64,000 nt of DNA from Firmicutes bacterium CAG:194 (GCA_000432915.1 HF995233.1:112708-176707), one strand, 5' to 3'; counted from the stretch's first letter, positions 52,840 to 61,963 are shown. A program made the numbers and translations. The notes: generated by a model from the letters alone, not told the origin.

Positions 52840-54186
52840 TTAGACAATACCCTGAGCCTTCATAGCCTCTGCAACCTTTAAGAATCCGGCTACGTTAGCA
52901 CCTACAACGTAGTTGCCTTCCTGACCGCACTTCTTAGCTGCATCATCCAGATTGTGGAAGATGTTAACCATGATACCCTGCAGTTTTGCATCAACTTCCT
53001 CGAATGTCCAAGAAAGTCTCTCGCTGTTCTGGCTCATTTCCAGAGCAGATGTAGCAACACCGCCGGCGTTACTTGCTTTACCCGGGCAGAACAGAATGCC
53101 GTTCTCCTGCAGATACTGTGTAGCTTCTAATGTAGTAGGCATGTTAGCACCTTCAGCTACTGCGAAGCATCCGTTTGCAACAAGTGCTTTTGCATCATCC
53201 AGATTTAATTCATTCTGTGTTGCACATGGAAGAGCGATATCGCATTTTACATTCCATACGCCATGCTCGCCGTTCTTCTTTTCGTGATACTCTGCGCTCT
53301 TTCTTGCTGCAGCGTACTCTGTCAGACGTGCACGTTTTACTTCTTTGACTTCTTTCAGAAGTGCTACATCGATTCCTTCCGGATCATAGATCCAGCCTGT
53401 AGAATCAGAACATGTAACAGGCTTAGCACCAAGCTGCTGTGCTTTCTGGATTGCATAGATAGCAACATTACCGGCACCTGAAACAGCGATTGTCTTGCCT
53501 TTGATGTCCTTGCCGTTGCACTTGAGCATTTCTTCTGTGAAGTATAATAAACCATATCCTGTAGCTTCTGTTCTTGCTAAAGATCCGCCGTATGTAAGAC
53601 CTTTACCTGTTAAAACGCCTTCATATAAGTTGCGGATTCTCTTATACTGACCATACAGATAACCGATCTCACGTCCGCCAACACCGATATCACCGGCAGG
53701 AACGTCTGTATCAGCTCCGATATGCTTGCAAAGCTCTGTCATAAAGCTCTGGCAGAATGCCATAACTTCTCTGTCTGATTTACCCTTAGGATCAAAATCA
53801 GAACCACCTTTACCGCCGCCGATCGGAAGGCCTGTTAAGGAGTTTTTGAAGATCTGCTCAAATCCTAAGAATTTGATAATACCAAGGTTTACAGATGGAT
53901 GGAAACGAAGACCACCCTTGTAAGGTCCAATTGCACTATTAAACTGTACACGGAAACCGTTGTTTACCTGAACCTGTCCCTTATCATCTACCCAAGGAAC
54001 ACGGAACATGATAATTCTTTCCGGTGTTGTTAATCTCTCTAATAAAGCGTTCTTTCTGTACTCTTCTTCGTTTGCTTCTATGACTGTACGAAGAGACTCT
54101 AATACTTCTTTGACTGCCTGATGGAATTCAGGCTGAGCTGGGTTCTTTGCAATAACCAGTTCAATGACTTCATCAACATATGACAT
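52840..54186 (-). CDS. gdhA: NADP-specific glutamate dehydrogenase
   Basis: A 448-aa enzyme that aminates 2-oxoglutarate to glutamate. Motifs: the substrate region GGLRFHPSVNLGIIKFLGFEQ (in parts), the catalytic lysine in PIGGGKGGSDFDPKG, PAGDIGVGGREIGYL, and the Rossmann loop VSGAGNVAIYA. Length and KGGSDFDP mark the hexameric anabolic type. ATG 54186 follows AGGAGG at 9 nt. The promoter is 54247-54275. Confidence 0.97.
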   Translation of the reverse strand: MSYVDEVIELVIAKNPAQPEFHQAVKEVLESLRTVIEANEEEYRKNALLERLTTPERIIMFRVPWVDDKGQVQVNNGFRVQFNSAIGPYKGGLRFHPSVNLGIIKFLGFEQIFKNSLTGLPIGGGKGGSDFDPKGKSDREVMAFCQSFMTELCKHIGADTDVPAGDIGVGGREIGYLYGQYKRIRNLYEGVLTGKGLTYGGSLARTEATGYGLLYFTEEMLKCNGKDIKGKTIAVSGAGNVAIYAIQKAQQLGAKPVTCSDSTGWIYDPEGIDVALLKEVKEVKRARLTEYAAARKSAEYHEKKNGEHGVWNVKCDIALPCATQNELNLDDAKALVANGCFAVAEGANMPTTLEATQYLQENGILFCPGKASNAGGVATSALEMSQNSERLSWTFEEVDAKLQGIMVNIFHNLDDAAKKCGQEGNYVVGANVAGFLKVAEAMKAQGIV

Positions 54187-54246
54187 TTTCAATGTCCTCC
54201 TTTGGTTTAATAATATACATGAAATGGACCCCATTGCCCAAGCAAT

Positions 54247-54275
54247 ATTATAAACGATATTTTTTATTTGTACAA
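54247..54275 (-). promoter_or_regulatory. Promoter of gdhA
   Basis: On the minus strand TTGTAC (54275-54270), 17 nt, TATAAT (54252-54247). A perfect 12-bp palindrome TATACATGTATA (54287-54298) lies 12 nt upstream of the -35 box, a possible activator site. Confidence 0.65.
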
Positions 54276-54337
54276 GAGAATAATTGTATACATGTATAAT
54301 AATTCTGCATTTTTTTTCAATTTTCTATGTATTTTTT

Positions 54338-55435
54338 CTATTTCACAACGACCGTTTTTGCTTTTGACCATGCGGAGGTATATTTTTTGCCATTGATCAT
54401 TTTATAGGTGCGGATCCTTACATAATATTTCCGGTTCTTTTTCAGCTTTTTGATCGTTACCTTTTTCTTGGAGGCTGCTATTTTCTTTGTCTTTGCCTTT
54501 TTAAACTTCTTGTTTGTGGCATAAGACAGCTCATAACCGCTGACGCTTTGTTTTTTCCATGTTGCGGTAAATGCTTTGTTTCCTTTTTTCACTTTTGTAA
54601 GCGTGGTACCGACAGGTGCAACGGTTTTGACATTCAGATTATATTCATATTGGTCATCACTGTAATTGAAGATCTGGATATAGTAAGATCCTGTGTATGG
54701 TACAACCACATTCTGATTGGTACCATAATCCTTCCAGGAATTTCCAAGCTGTGCATCTTTATCAAAAAGATAAGCAATTGCCAATCCCTGTAACGGTCCA
54801 ACGTTGACCTGATAGGTCCATCCTTTTTTCAGTTCTACCCGGTACACATCACACATATCCCTGTACTGCTCCGAAGCGACATTGGAAAAACCATCACCAA
54901 GCTGTCCTGTATACGGTTTGTCCGTCCGGATCTTAGTTGCTGTTTCTTTTGTGTTATTGTATTCCTTTTCAAAACAGTCGCCTGCCTGAAAATCAAAGCT
55001 GTACGCCGAAGTCTGTGCGCCCGTACAGTAAAGTGTCATATCTTCTTTGATATAATAAGTCCCTGCCAAAAGCCCACACTTCCATTGCGCTGTTGTTCTT
55101 TCATTCACTTCATCCCTGTATATCGTTAAGCATCTACCGGATGCGTCATACAAACTGAAGTCCATACCAAGCTGTCCCCAGTTCTGGCTTGTCGTTTTTT
55201 GAATCTTTGCTGTCAGCTGTCCATCCGACCGAAGTGTGAGTCTTGCTATAAACGGTGTATCATTTTCTCCCCATGCATGACTTCCGCTTGCAGTCTCTGA
55301 TACAGAAACCGCTCTCTGCATTTCCTGTAATGTCAGATTTTCCCCCTGTGCGAAAACCTGTCTGCCGCCTGCAATGGCAAATAACATTACACAGGCAATT
55401 GTAAACAATACCTTCCTCATTCCTCTCTTCTTCAT
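54338..55435 (-). CDS. Secreted protein with pre-peptidase-C-like and Fn3-like domains
   Basis: A 365-aa exported protein. Signal peptide: MKKRGMRKV, then LFTIACVMLFAIAGG, cut near VFAQG. Two beta-sandwich modules of the pre-peptidase C-terminal type follow (GLLAGTYYIKEDM; YTGSYYIQIFNYSDDQYEYNL). The last ~85 residues are a very Lys-rich Fn3-like domain (SGYELSYATNKKFKKAKT, NRKYYVRIRTYKMINGKKY) like the tail of the CAP protein at 844. No catalytic site is evident; it is probably wall-associated. ATG 55435 follows AGGAGG at 6 nt. Confidence 0.75.
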   Translation of the reverse strand: MKKRGMRKVLFTIACVMLFAIAGGRQVFAQGENLTLQEMQRAVSVSETASGSHAWGENDTPFIARLTLRSDGQLTAKIQKTTSQNWGQLGMDFSLYDASGRCLTIYRDEVNERTTAQWKCGLLAGTYYIKEDMTLYCTGAQTSAYSFDFQAGDCFEKEYNNTKETATKIRTDKPYTGQLGDGFSNVASEQYRDMCDVYRVELKKGWTYQVNVGPLQGLAIAYLFDKDAQLGNSWKDYGTNQNVVVPYTGSYYIQIFNYSDDQYEYNLNVKTVAPVGTTLTKVKKGNKAFTATWKKQSVSGYELSYATNKKFKKAKTKKIAASKKKVTIKKLKKNRKYYVRIRTYKMINGKKYTSAWSKAKTVVVK

Positions 55436-55588
55436 TTCATGCCTCCTAAAAAATAAGTATATATTTATCCTATCGTTCCTCACATAAAACCACAAGTAAA
55501 AAGCAGGTAAAATCACGGCTGGAAGAAAATAATAACAAAATATGCGCGGAGATGATACAAAATTGCTTCATTCCGAATTGTTTCCCCA

Positions 55589-55616
55589 AAAAACTTGTAT
55601 TTCCGTAAAAACTTGT
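55589..55616 (+). promoter_or_regulatory. Direct repeats upstream of the LytTR gene
   Basis: AAAAACTTGT occurs at 55589-55598 and 55607-55616, 18 bp apart, overlapping the -35 box. LytTR proteins bind paired direct repeats, so autoregulation is possible. Confidence 0.4.
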
Positions 55617-55623
55617 CTACAAT
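55595..55623 (+). promoter_or_regulatory. Promoter of the LytTR gene
   Basis: TTGTAT (55595-55600), 17 nt, TACAAT (55618-55623), 44 nt before the start codon. Confidence 0.6.
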
Positions 55624-55667
55624 AAATAAGTATGCTAAAAAAGCTTATTTGAGAAAGGAAATACAGC

Positions 55668-56510
55668 ATGGACACCAGAAAAATCGTACAAAAATCAGTT
55701 AATATTTTAGTAGAATATTATGAAAACAACATCCAGCCTTTTAAAGATGCCATGGATGATGACATTCTCTGGATCGGACCTCTGCAGGGGCAGATGATCC
55801 GCGGAAAAAAGAATTTATCAGACACTTATGCATTGGAAGAACATGATCTGACTTTTGATGTATTTGACATGCAGGCTTCTGTCGTTTATTCAACAAAGCA
55901 ACATTGTGAAGTATTGCTGACTTTTATCGTTGATACGCATTATCCTGATCAATCTGTCATACGTTGTCATCAACGGGTTTTATTATCCTGGCAGCATTAT
56001 ATTGAACATACCGAATCCGGAAAACGAATCAGCCATGATCTGATTCATAGCTGTTTTGTTTCAAATGCCATTCCGGCAGATACCCGAGATACCATTTATC
56101 CGGTTCATTTTACAGAGCTGCCATTTTCACAGGAATTCAGCGTTGCACCAAGTGGCAGACATATCACATTGCTTGGCAAGCACAAACAACAATTATATTT
56201 ACTGGATAAGCAGATCATCCGCGTCCAGAGCCACAAACGCGGCAGCAAAATTTTCACACTGGATGGTGTTTTTGAATCAACAGAGTCTCCGTCCCGCATT
56301 TTCAGTGAATATCCTGATGTATTTGTCCGTGTGCACAGTATGCATCTTGTAAATCCGATCTATGTACAGTCTGTCCGCAGATTTGCACTCCTTTTACAGG
56401 ACGGAACAGAGCTCCCGATCCCGGAGAAAAAATATACCGCCGTTAAACGTGAGATTGCAGAACGGCTCGGCATTTCCAAATTACCTAAAACAAAAAGCCA
56501 GGAAGCATAA
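55668..56510 (+). CDS. LytTR-domain transcriptional regulator with NTF2/SnoaL-like N-terminus
   Basis: A 280-aa cytoplasmic protein. Residues ~1-130 resemble an NTF2/SnoaL-like alpha-beta cone (ILVEYYENNIQPF, DDDILWIGPLQGQMIRGKKN), a shape that often binds small ligands. Residues ~170-270 form a LytTR DNA-binding domain (IIRVQSHKRGSKIFTLDG, FVRVHSMHLVNPIYVQSVRRF, LPIPEKKYTAVKREI). No receiver domain or partner kinase is present, so it may sense a ligand directly. ATG 55668 follows AAAGGAA at 7 nt. Confidence 0.85.
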   Translation: MDTRKIVQKSVNILVEYYENNIQPFKDAMDDDILWIGPLQGQMIRGKKNLSDTYALEEHDLTFDVFDMQASVVYSTKQHCEVLLTFIVDTHYPDQSVIRCHQRVLLSWQHYIEHTESGKRISHDLIHSCFVSNAIPADTRDTIYPVHFTELPFSQEFSVAPSGRHITLLGKHKQQLYLLDKQIIRVQSHKRGSKIFTLDGVFESTESPSRIFSEYPDVFVRVHSMHLVNPIYVQSVRRFALLLQDGTELPIPEKKYTAVKREIAERLGISKLPKTKSQEA

Positions 56511-56527
56511 TGCTTCCCGGTTTTTTT
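56498..56527 (+). terminator. Terminator of the LytTR gene
   Basis: CC-A-GGAAGCA, loop TAA, TGCTTCC-C-GG, then seven T. The stop codon TAA is the loop of the hairpin. Confidence 0.88.
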
Positions 56528-56539
56528 ATCCCTGTTTTT

Positions 56540-57544
56540 TCAATTCTTCTCTTCTGTCTTTCCATCCTCTGTTTCACACGGATAAGCAAGACCAATCTTT
56601 TCACGGATTTCATCCATGGCATGCATCAGACGCATAATTTCCTCATGTGGCATTGCCTCACAGGATAAAGCCTTCTTCTTTAATGCATCTCTGCAGGCAA
56701 GCACTTCATATTCATAGCCGGAAATCTGCTTTGGACATTTTCTGTACAAAATCTTTTTATAATCAGCATCATAAACAGTCATAGACTGATAATTATTGAT
56801 ATTCTCTATGACCATATAGCCCTTTGTTCCCTGAATGATACCAAGTCTGTCGCTGACTGCCACCATAGAGCTGTTCAGGACTGCCATTCTGCCATCCTTA
56901 TAGGTCAGAGTCATGCTGTCCTGTGTATCGATCCCATCTTTCAACACTGCAGATGCCTCGATTTTATCAATATCATTTCCAAATAACATATAAGCAAAAT
57001 TTAACGGATAAATACCAACATCCAAAAGCGCACCACCTGCCAGTTTCGGATCTACCAATCTTTCCTTTTCCGTCATTTCATAACCAAGATTTGCGGTCAA
57101 AAGCTTAGGTTTCCCAATTATACCGGAATCCAGTGTCTGCTTGATCGTCTCATACATCGGAAGATAACGGACCCAGATTGCTTCCGTAATAAAGACTCCC
57201 TTTTCTTTTGCATAATCCAAAAGCTCCTGTGCCTGTGCTGCATTTACACAGAACGGTTTTTCGACAAGTACCGGCTTTCCATAATCAATACACAGCTTTG
57301 CATGGGTAAGATGTAATGTATGAGGCGTCGCAATATAAACAAGATCCAGCTTTTTATCCTGCAGCATCTCTTCATAACTGCCATATGCCTTTGTCATACC
57401 ATGTTCAAATGCAAATGCCTGCGCTTTTTCCAGACTTCTGGATGCAATCGCATAAGCCTCCACGCCTCTCATTTTGCGCAATGTTTCCGCCATGACTACA
57501 GCGATCCTGCCTGCTCCGATAATACCAACTCTCATTTTAGCCAT
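56540..57544 (-). CDS. Gfo/Idh/MocA family oxidoreductase
   Basis: A 334-aa NAD(P)-dependent oxidoreductase of sugars or related compounds. The Rossmann loop is GIIGAGRIAVVMAETL, the EKP motif lies in PVLVEKPFCVNAAQA, and the family's central GGALLDVGIYPLNFA region carries the catalytic Asp/His-equivalent segment (D-x-G-x-Y-P). The substrate is unknown. ATG 57544 follows AGGAGGT at 7-8 nt. It converges with the LytTR gene. Confidence 0.9.
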   Translation of the reverse strand: MAKMRVGIIGAGRIAVVMAETLRKMRGVEAYAIASRSLEKAQAFAFEHGMTKAYGSYEEMLQDKKLDLVYIATPHTLHLTHAKLCIDYGKPVLVEKPFCVNAAQAQELLDYAKEKGVFITEAIWVRYLPMYETIKQTLDSGIIGKPKLLTANLGYEMTEKERLVDPKLAGGALLDVGIYPLNFAYMLFGNDIDKIEASAVLKDGIDTQDSMTLTYKDGRMAVLNSSMVAVSDRLGIIQGTKGYMVIENINNYQSMTVYDADYKKILYRKCPKQISGYEYEVLACRDALKKKALSCEAMPHEEIMRLMHAMDEIREKIGLAYPCETEDGKTEEKN

Positions 57545-57631
57545 CTGTCATACCTCCTGTTTCATGTTTTTCTTTCTTCTTATTTCATTCCCATATATAC
57601 TGTTATTCTATCTTTTTTTCCTGTATAAAAC

Positions 57632-57664
57632 AAGAAAACACAGGAAAAAATCCTGCGTTTTCTT
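57632..57664 (-). terminator. Terminator of the SH3-domain gene
   Basis: AAGAAAACNCAGGA pairs with TCCTGNGTTTTCTT around an A/T loop, with T-rich sequence on both sides; 54 nt after the stop. Confidence 0.65.
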
Positions 57665-57717
57665 ATTTTTTAATATTTCAGTTCTTATCCTTCATTATGT
57701 GAAAAGAGCACAATCTG

Positions 57718-59022
57718 TTATTCTACATATTCCGTCTTTACATAACCTGTCTGCCCATTAAACGAAATCTTGCACCATCCATCAGCCTGCTCCATGATCA
57801 GATCATAATGCTCTCCCTGATATGCCACACCGATCTTATCCGAAGTCTCAGAAGATGATTTGCGGACATTGACCGTTTCTCTGATCGTAACCTTTCCTTT
57901 AGCCGTCAGACTTGTTGTTCCTGCGGTCTCAGTCTGGCTGTTATCTGTCTGATTTTCATCCTGTGGCTGCTCTGCCGAAGCATCTGCAGTACCTGCAGCC
58001 TGTAAATACTCACTCTTCACATAGCCATCACCGCCATTATAGCTGATACGGCTCCAGCCATTCTCTTTTGCCTCATATCTTGTCACAGTCTCGCCCATAG
58101 CAATCTGCCCGATCCTGTCGGCATTTTCGCTGTCAGAACTTCTGACATTGACAGTATCTGTAGCAGTTACCTGCTCTTCCATCACATTTTCTGTCGGCTG
58201 TTCTTCTTCGGCAGGCTGTTCTTCCTGCGCTGCATCCGTCGCATCTGTTGCTTCTTCTGTATTACCCTCTGCCTGTGCCATTGCCTGACTGACTTCCTCA
58301 TCCAGCTTTGCGGACAGATTATCCATAAAGCCGCTCAGATCAGCATCCGCATCAATGGCTTCCGCATATTTCGTCTCTACCATACTGAACAGATCAACTA
58401 CATCATCCTGTGCCACAACTGACTTAATATAAGCAGTCGTATTATCATCCAGATCTCCATCACAGATATACAGGCTTCCATCTTCTCTCGGACAAATATA
58501 TAAGGTTGTCAGTCCCGGAGCCAGTGTACTGATGTCTTTAAACTTAATCTCATAATATGCAAATGCCACATAGGAATCTGTCAGCGGACCCGGTTTTGTA
58601 TAAACCTTGATATTGTCAAATTCATCAATATATGCACTTTCTTTTTCAATCTTAATCAGATCTTCCTGTGCTGCTGTATCTTTCATTGCAGTGATCGCTG
58701 CTGTATCACCAGTCGTCATAGCAGCGAAATACTGATTTACAAGTGCATTGACATCCGCATACGCATCCTCTGCCAGTGCTACATCCGGAACCGTATAATC
58801 CACTGTGCCTGCTGTCTGATTCTCACTGACGGAATTTGCGGAAATTTCATTATCTGCACCGTTATCCTCTTTCTTTGAACAGGATACAGAGACAATGATC
58901 ACAACGATCAGCGCGATCAAAACTGCAATAATTGAATAAAAGGTTCTGGAATATACTTTGTCTTCTTTTAATCGTTTTCCGATTTTCCGGAAGAAAAGGG
59001 CAAGTTTATTATCTGATTTCAT
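57718..59022 (-). CDS. Membrane-anchored protein with two SH3 (SH3b) domains
   Basis: A 434-aa protein. After a basic cytoplasmic start, one helix (TFYSIIAVLIALIVVIIVSVS) anchors it; a Cys (SCSKKED) follows. The extracellular part has an NTF2-like region (~residues 80-230: YADVNALVNQYFAAMTTGD), a Glu/Ala/Thr-rich linker, and two bacterial SH3 domains (DTVNVRSSDSENADRIGQI and ETVNVRKSSSETSDKIGV, each ending YVKxEYxx) that usually bind peptidoglycan. ATG 59022 follows AGGAG. It is probably a cell-wall sensor or binding protein. Confidence 0.85.
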   Translation of the reverse strand: MKSDNKLALFFRKIGKRLKEDKVYSRTFYSIIAVLIALIVVIIVSVSCSKKEDNGADNEISANSVSENQTAGTVDYTVPDVALAEDAYADVNALVNQYFAAMTTGDTAAITAMKDTAAQEDLIKIEKESAYIDEFDNIKVYTKPGPLTDSYVAFAYYEIKFKDISTLAPGLTTLYICPREDGSLYICDGDLDDNTTAYIKSVVAQDDVVDLFSMVETKYAEAIDADADLSGFMDNLSAKLDEEVSQAMAQAEGNTEEATDATDAAQEEQPAEEEQPTENVMEEQVTATDTVNVRSSDSENADRIGQIAMGETVTRYEAKENGWSRISYNGGDGYVKSEYLQAAGTADASAEQPQDENQTDNSQTETAGTTSLTAKGKVTIRETVNVRKSSSETSDKIGVAYQGEHYDLIMEQADGWCKISFNGQTGYVKTEYVE

Positions 59023-59042
59023 ATCATTCACTCCTAACAAAG

Positions 59043-59111
59043 ATACGCAGCTATGGCTGCGCAAAGTAGTAAGGCATCCTCCCACTTCGTGGCTCCCTCC
59101 TTACTACGTAG
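59043..59111 (-). repeat. Hairpin region downstream of tRNA-Arg
   Basis: On the minus strand GTAGTAAGG pairs with CCTTACTAC, enclosing CCAC-GAA-GTGG flanked by the purine runs AGGAGGGAG and GGGAGGATG. A second hairpin CGCAGC/GCTGCG follows. It lies between tRNA-Arg and the SH3 gene on the same strand and lacks a clear T-run. Confidence 0.5.
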
Positions 59112-59183
59112 CGTACCCAAGAGGAATCGAACCCCCATCGGCTGAACCGGAATCAGCTGTTTTATCCGTTAAACTATGGGTAC
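59112..59183 (-). tRNA. tRNA-Arg (anticodon CCG)
   Basis: A 72-nt cloverleaf. Acceptor GTACCCA/TGGGTAC; D-arm with GTTTAACGGATAAAAC; anticodon stem GCTGA/TCAGC with loop TTCCGGT, giving CCG; T-loop GGTTCGATTCC. CCA is not encoded. Confidence 0.93.
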
Positions 59184-59339
59184 AGAGTGCAACATGCATT
59201 TGTTACAATTTTGTTACACAAGTGGTATCATAGCATACTTTTTCTCAAATAGCAAGCAACATCGACAAGCACACAGAATCTTCATAAATAAGTCAAAACA
59301 ATTACATGCAGCCGTTCTATCACCCCAATGAATATTTCG

Positions 59340-60212
59340 CTATGATCTATGCAATAAAAGCTGTATTTCTTCCTTGTAAGGCGGGATAGTCTTTTTTTCT
59401 TCTCCTTCTGCACAAAGATACGGTGTTTCCAGAATTTTCGGAATACCCAGAAAACGCGGATCGTGCACTACCTTATACAAGGTTTCAAACCCAATCTCTC
59501 CCTTTCCGATATTGGCATGGCGGTCTTTATGTGCACCGCACGGATTCATACTATCGTTGATATGAAAAACGGCAATCTGGGAAAGTCCGATCACTTCGTC
59601 AAACCTTTGGAACACACCCTCATAGTCATGCACCAGATCATATCCCGCATCATGTACATGACAGGTATCAAAACAGACTCTGAGACGATCTTTTTTCTGC
59701 ACGCCGTCATAAATCATCCGGAGTTCCTCAAAGGTCCGTCCGATCTCACCGCCTTTTCCCGCCATTGTCTCGAGCGCGATCAGAACATCACTGTCATCTT
59801 CCGCAAGTACTGTATTCAGCCCTTCCACAAGCTGCGCAATACCGGCCTCTGCTCCCGCCCCTAAATGAGAGCCCGGATGCAGCACAAGGATTTTGCTTTG
59901 AAAAGCAGCCACGCGTTTCAGCTCCTGTGCCAGAAACGATACCCCAAACGTATATGTGTCCGGCTTTACGGTATTTGCCAGATTGATGATATACGGTGCG
60001 TGAATGATGATCTCCTTTACACCGCATTCTTTTGCATAGGCAAGTCCTTCTGACAGACGCAGCTCCGATACATCCTTCCGCCGTGTATTCTGCGGTGCTC
60101 CCGTATAGACCATCAGTGCATTGGCACCATAGCTTTCTGCTTCTTTTACAGAGCCTAAAAACATTTCTTTTCCGGACATTCCCACATGGGAACCTAATAT
60201 AATATCATTCAT
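59340..60212 (-). CDS. nfo: Deoxyribonuclease IV (endonuclease IV)
   Basis: A 290-aa zinc AP endonuclease of base-excision repair. Signatures of the TIM barrel: GSHVGMSGKEMFLG, IIIHAPYIINLA, LVLHPGSHLG, ETMAGKGGEIGRTFEEL, CFDTCHVHDAGYD, FHINDSMNPCGAHKDRHANIG and the final ILETP. ATG 60212 follows AAGGAG. It is the last gene of a ruvA-ruvB-nfo DNA repair cluster. Confidence 0.95.
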   Translation of the reverse strand: MNDIILGSHVGMSGKEMFLGSVKEAESYGANALMVYTGAPQNTRRKDVSELRLSEGLAYAKECGVKEIIIHAPYIINLANTVKPDTYTFGVSFLAQELKRVAAFQSKILVLHPGSHLGAGAEAGIAQLVEGLNTVLAEDDSDVLIALETMAGKGGEIGRTFEELRMIYDGVQKKDRLRVCFDTCHVHDAGYDLVHDYEGVFQRFDEVIGLSQIAVFHINDSMNPCGAHKDRHANIGKGEIGFETLYKVVHDPRFLGIPKILETPYLCAEGEEKKTIPPYKEEIQLLLHRS

Positions 60213-60229
60213 AACTTCTCCTTATCCTG

Positions 60230-61225
60230 TCAGGGTGTTTCCCTGTGAAAATGTGCATATGCCACATCCGTTACCACACGCCCTCTCGGTGTTCTGTTCA
60301 AAAGACCGTTCAGGATCAGATACGGCTCATAAACATCCTCAATCGTACCTGCATCTTCCCCGGTCGCTGCGGCAAGTGTATCCAGTCCGACAGGACCGCC
60401 GCCGAATTTATCGATCATGGTAAGCAGGATATTCTGGTCGACATGATCCAGTCCCAGCTTATCCACACCCAGCAGATCCAGTGCGGTATCTGCCACCTTT
60501 TTTGTGATCACACCATCGTACTTGACCTGTGCAAAGTCTCTGACACGTTTTAAGATACGATTGGCAAGACGCGGCGTTCCGCGGCTTCTTCTGGCAAGCT
60601 CGTAAGCACCGTCTTCTTCTATCTCTACCTCAAGGATCCTGGCAGAATGCAGGATGATCTGTTTGAGTTCTTCCACTGTATAAAATTCCAGCTTATGGAT
60701 CACACCGAATCTGTCACGCAGCGGTGCTGTCAGAAGACCGGCTCTTGTCGTTGCTCCGACAAGTGTAAACTTAGGCAGATCCAGACGGATCGATCTGGCA
60801 CTTGTTCCTTTTCCGATCATAATATCGATCGCGAAATCCTCCATTGCAGGATATAAAACCTCTTCTACCTGTCTGTTCAGGCGGTGGATCTCATCCACAA
60901 AAAGGACATCCCCTTCCTGCAGATTATTTAAAATCGCAGCCATTTCTCCCGGTTTTTCGATCGCTGGTCCACTTGTTACTTTGATATTTACGCCCATTTC
61001 ATTGGCAATGATCCCTGCAAGCGTTGTCTTACCAAGCCCGGGCGGTCCGTACAAAAGGACATGATCGAGTGAATCCCCGCGCTGCTTTGCCGCCTCAATA
61101 AACACCTTCATATTTTCCTTGGCTTTTTGTTGACCAATATAGTCATCCAGAAGCTGTGGCCGCAGTGTTTCTTCTACCTTACTGTCCTCCGGTGTGAAAT
61201 TTGTCTCTATGATTCTACCAGCCAT
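60230..61225 (-). CDS. ruvB: Holliday junction branch migration ATPase RuvB
   Basis: A 331-aa AAA+ motor that drives branch migration with RuvA. Walker A is LLYGPPGLGKTTLAG, Walker B VLFVDEIHRLNRQVEE, sensor 1 TLVGATTRAGLL, and the C-terminal winged helix ends in NRTPRGRVVT. ATG 61225 follows AGGAG. It sits between ruvA (62-nt gap) and nfo (17-nt gap). Confidence 0.97.
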   Translation of the reverse strand: MAGRIIETNFTPEDSKVEETLRPQLLDDYIGQQKAKENMKVFIEAAKQRGDSLDHVLLYGPPGLGKTTLAGIIANEMGVNIKVTSGPAIEKPGEMAAILNNLQEGDVLFVDEIHRLNRQVEEVLYPAMEDFAIDIMIGKGTSARSIRLDLPKFTLVGATTRAGLLTAPLRDRFGVIHKLEFYTVEELKQIILHSARILEVEIEEDGAYELARRSRGTPRLANRILKRVRDFAQVKYDGVITKKVADTALDLLGVDKLGLDHVDQNILLTMIDKFGGGPVGLDTLAAATGEDAGTIEDVYEPYLILNGLLNRTPRGRVVTDVAYAHFHRETP

Positions 61226-61287
61226 TCTGACTTTCTCCTGTATCATTCAAATTACAGCATTTGCTTTTTATGCTATTTTCATAAACC

Positions 61288-61896
61288 TTACATCAAATAT
61301 TTCAATGCAGCCTTTAAAATATCCTCCGCATCCATATCCGCATTTGGATCTGCCTGTTTCACTGCTTTTGCAGCATCCATACTGCTGTAACCGAGTGCAG
61401 TCAGGGCATCTATTGCATCCTTGCGGTTATTCGGTTCCGTACTTCCCACCGTTTCATCCGCAAGCTGCCCCAGCAGCGTATCTGCCTGATAATCCAGCTC
61501 TACCTTATCCTTCAACTCCAGCACAAGACGTTCTGCCGTCTTTTTGCCAATGCCCGGTGCTTTGGAAATCGTCTTGATATCTCCTGCATAGATTGCATAG
61601 CGGAGATCTTCCGCCGAAAATGCAGACAAAATAGAAGCTGCACCTTTCGGTCCGATACCACTGACCGTGATCAGCTTTTTAAACAGAGACAGCTCCTCTT
61701 TACTGATGAAGCCATATAACTGGAACGCATCCTCCTTGACATAAGTGTAAGTATAGATCTTTACTTCACTGCCGGGTGCCAGCATCTGCGATGCCAGCGC
61801 GCCGCCTGTCAGAATACGGATCCCAAGACCGTTGACATCTACGATCACACAATCCTCTTCTATTTCTTCCAAAATACCTTTTACATATCCGATCAT
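61288..61896 (-). CDS. ruvA: Holliday junction branch migration complex subunit RuvA
   Basis: A 202-aa DNA-binding protein that forms the junction-recognising tetramer. Domain I is an OB fold (MIGYVKGILEEIEEDCVIVDVNG in parts). Domain II has helix-hairpin-helix motifs (VSGIGPKGAASIL; APGIGKKTAERLVLELKDK). Domain III, which contacts RuvB, is the last ~50 residues (DAIDALTALGYSSMDAAKAV). First gene of ruvA-ruvB-nfo. Confidence 0.96.
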   Translation of the reverse strand: MIGYVKGILEEIEEDCVIVDVNGLGIRILTGGALASQMLAPGSEVKIYTYTYVKEDAFQLYGFISKEELSLFKKLITVSGIGPKGAASILSAFSAEDLRYAIYAGDIKTISKAPGIGKKTAERLVLELKDKVELDYQADTLLGQLADETVGSTEPNNRKDAIDALTALGYSSMDAAKAVKQADPNADMDAEDILKAALKYLM

Positions 61897-61963
61897 ATAT
61901 TCTATTCCTTACCTTTGTTTATTACTAAAAACCTGTATAGGGAGCTTCTGCTTCATACATCAT

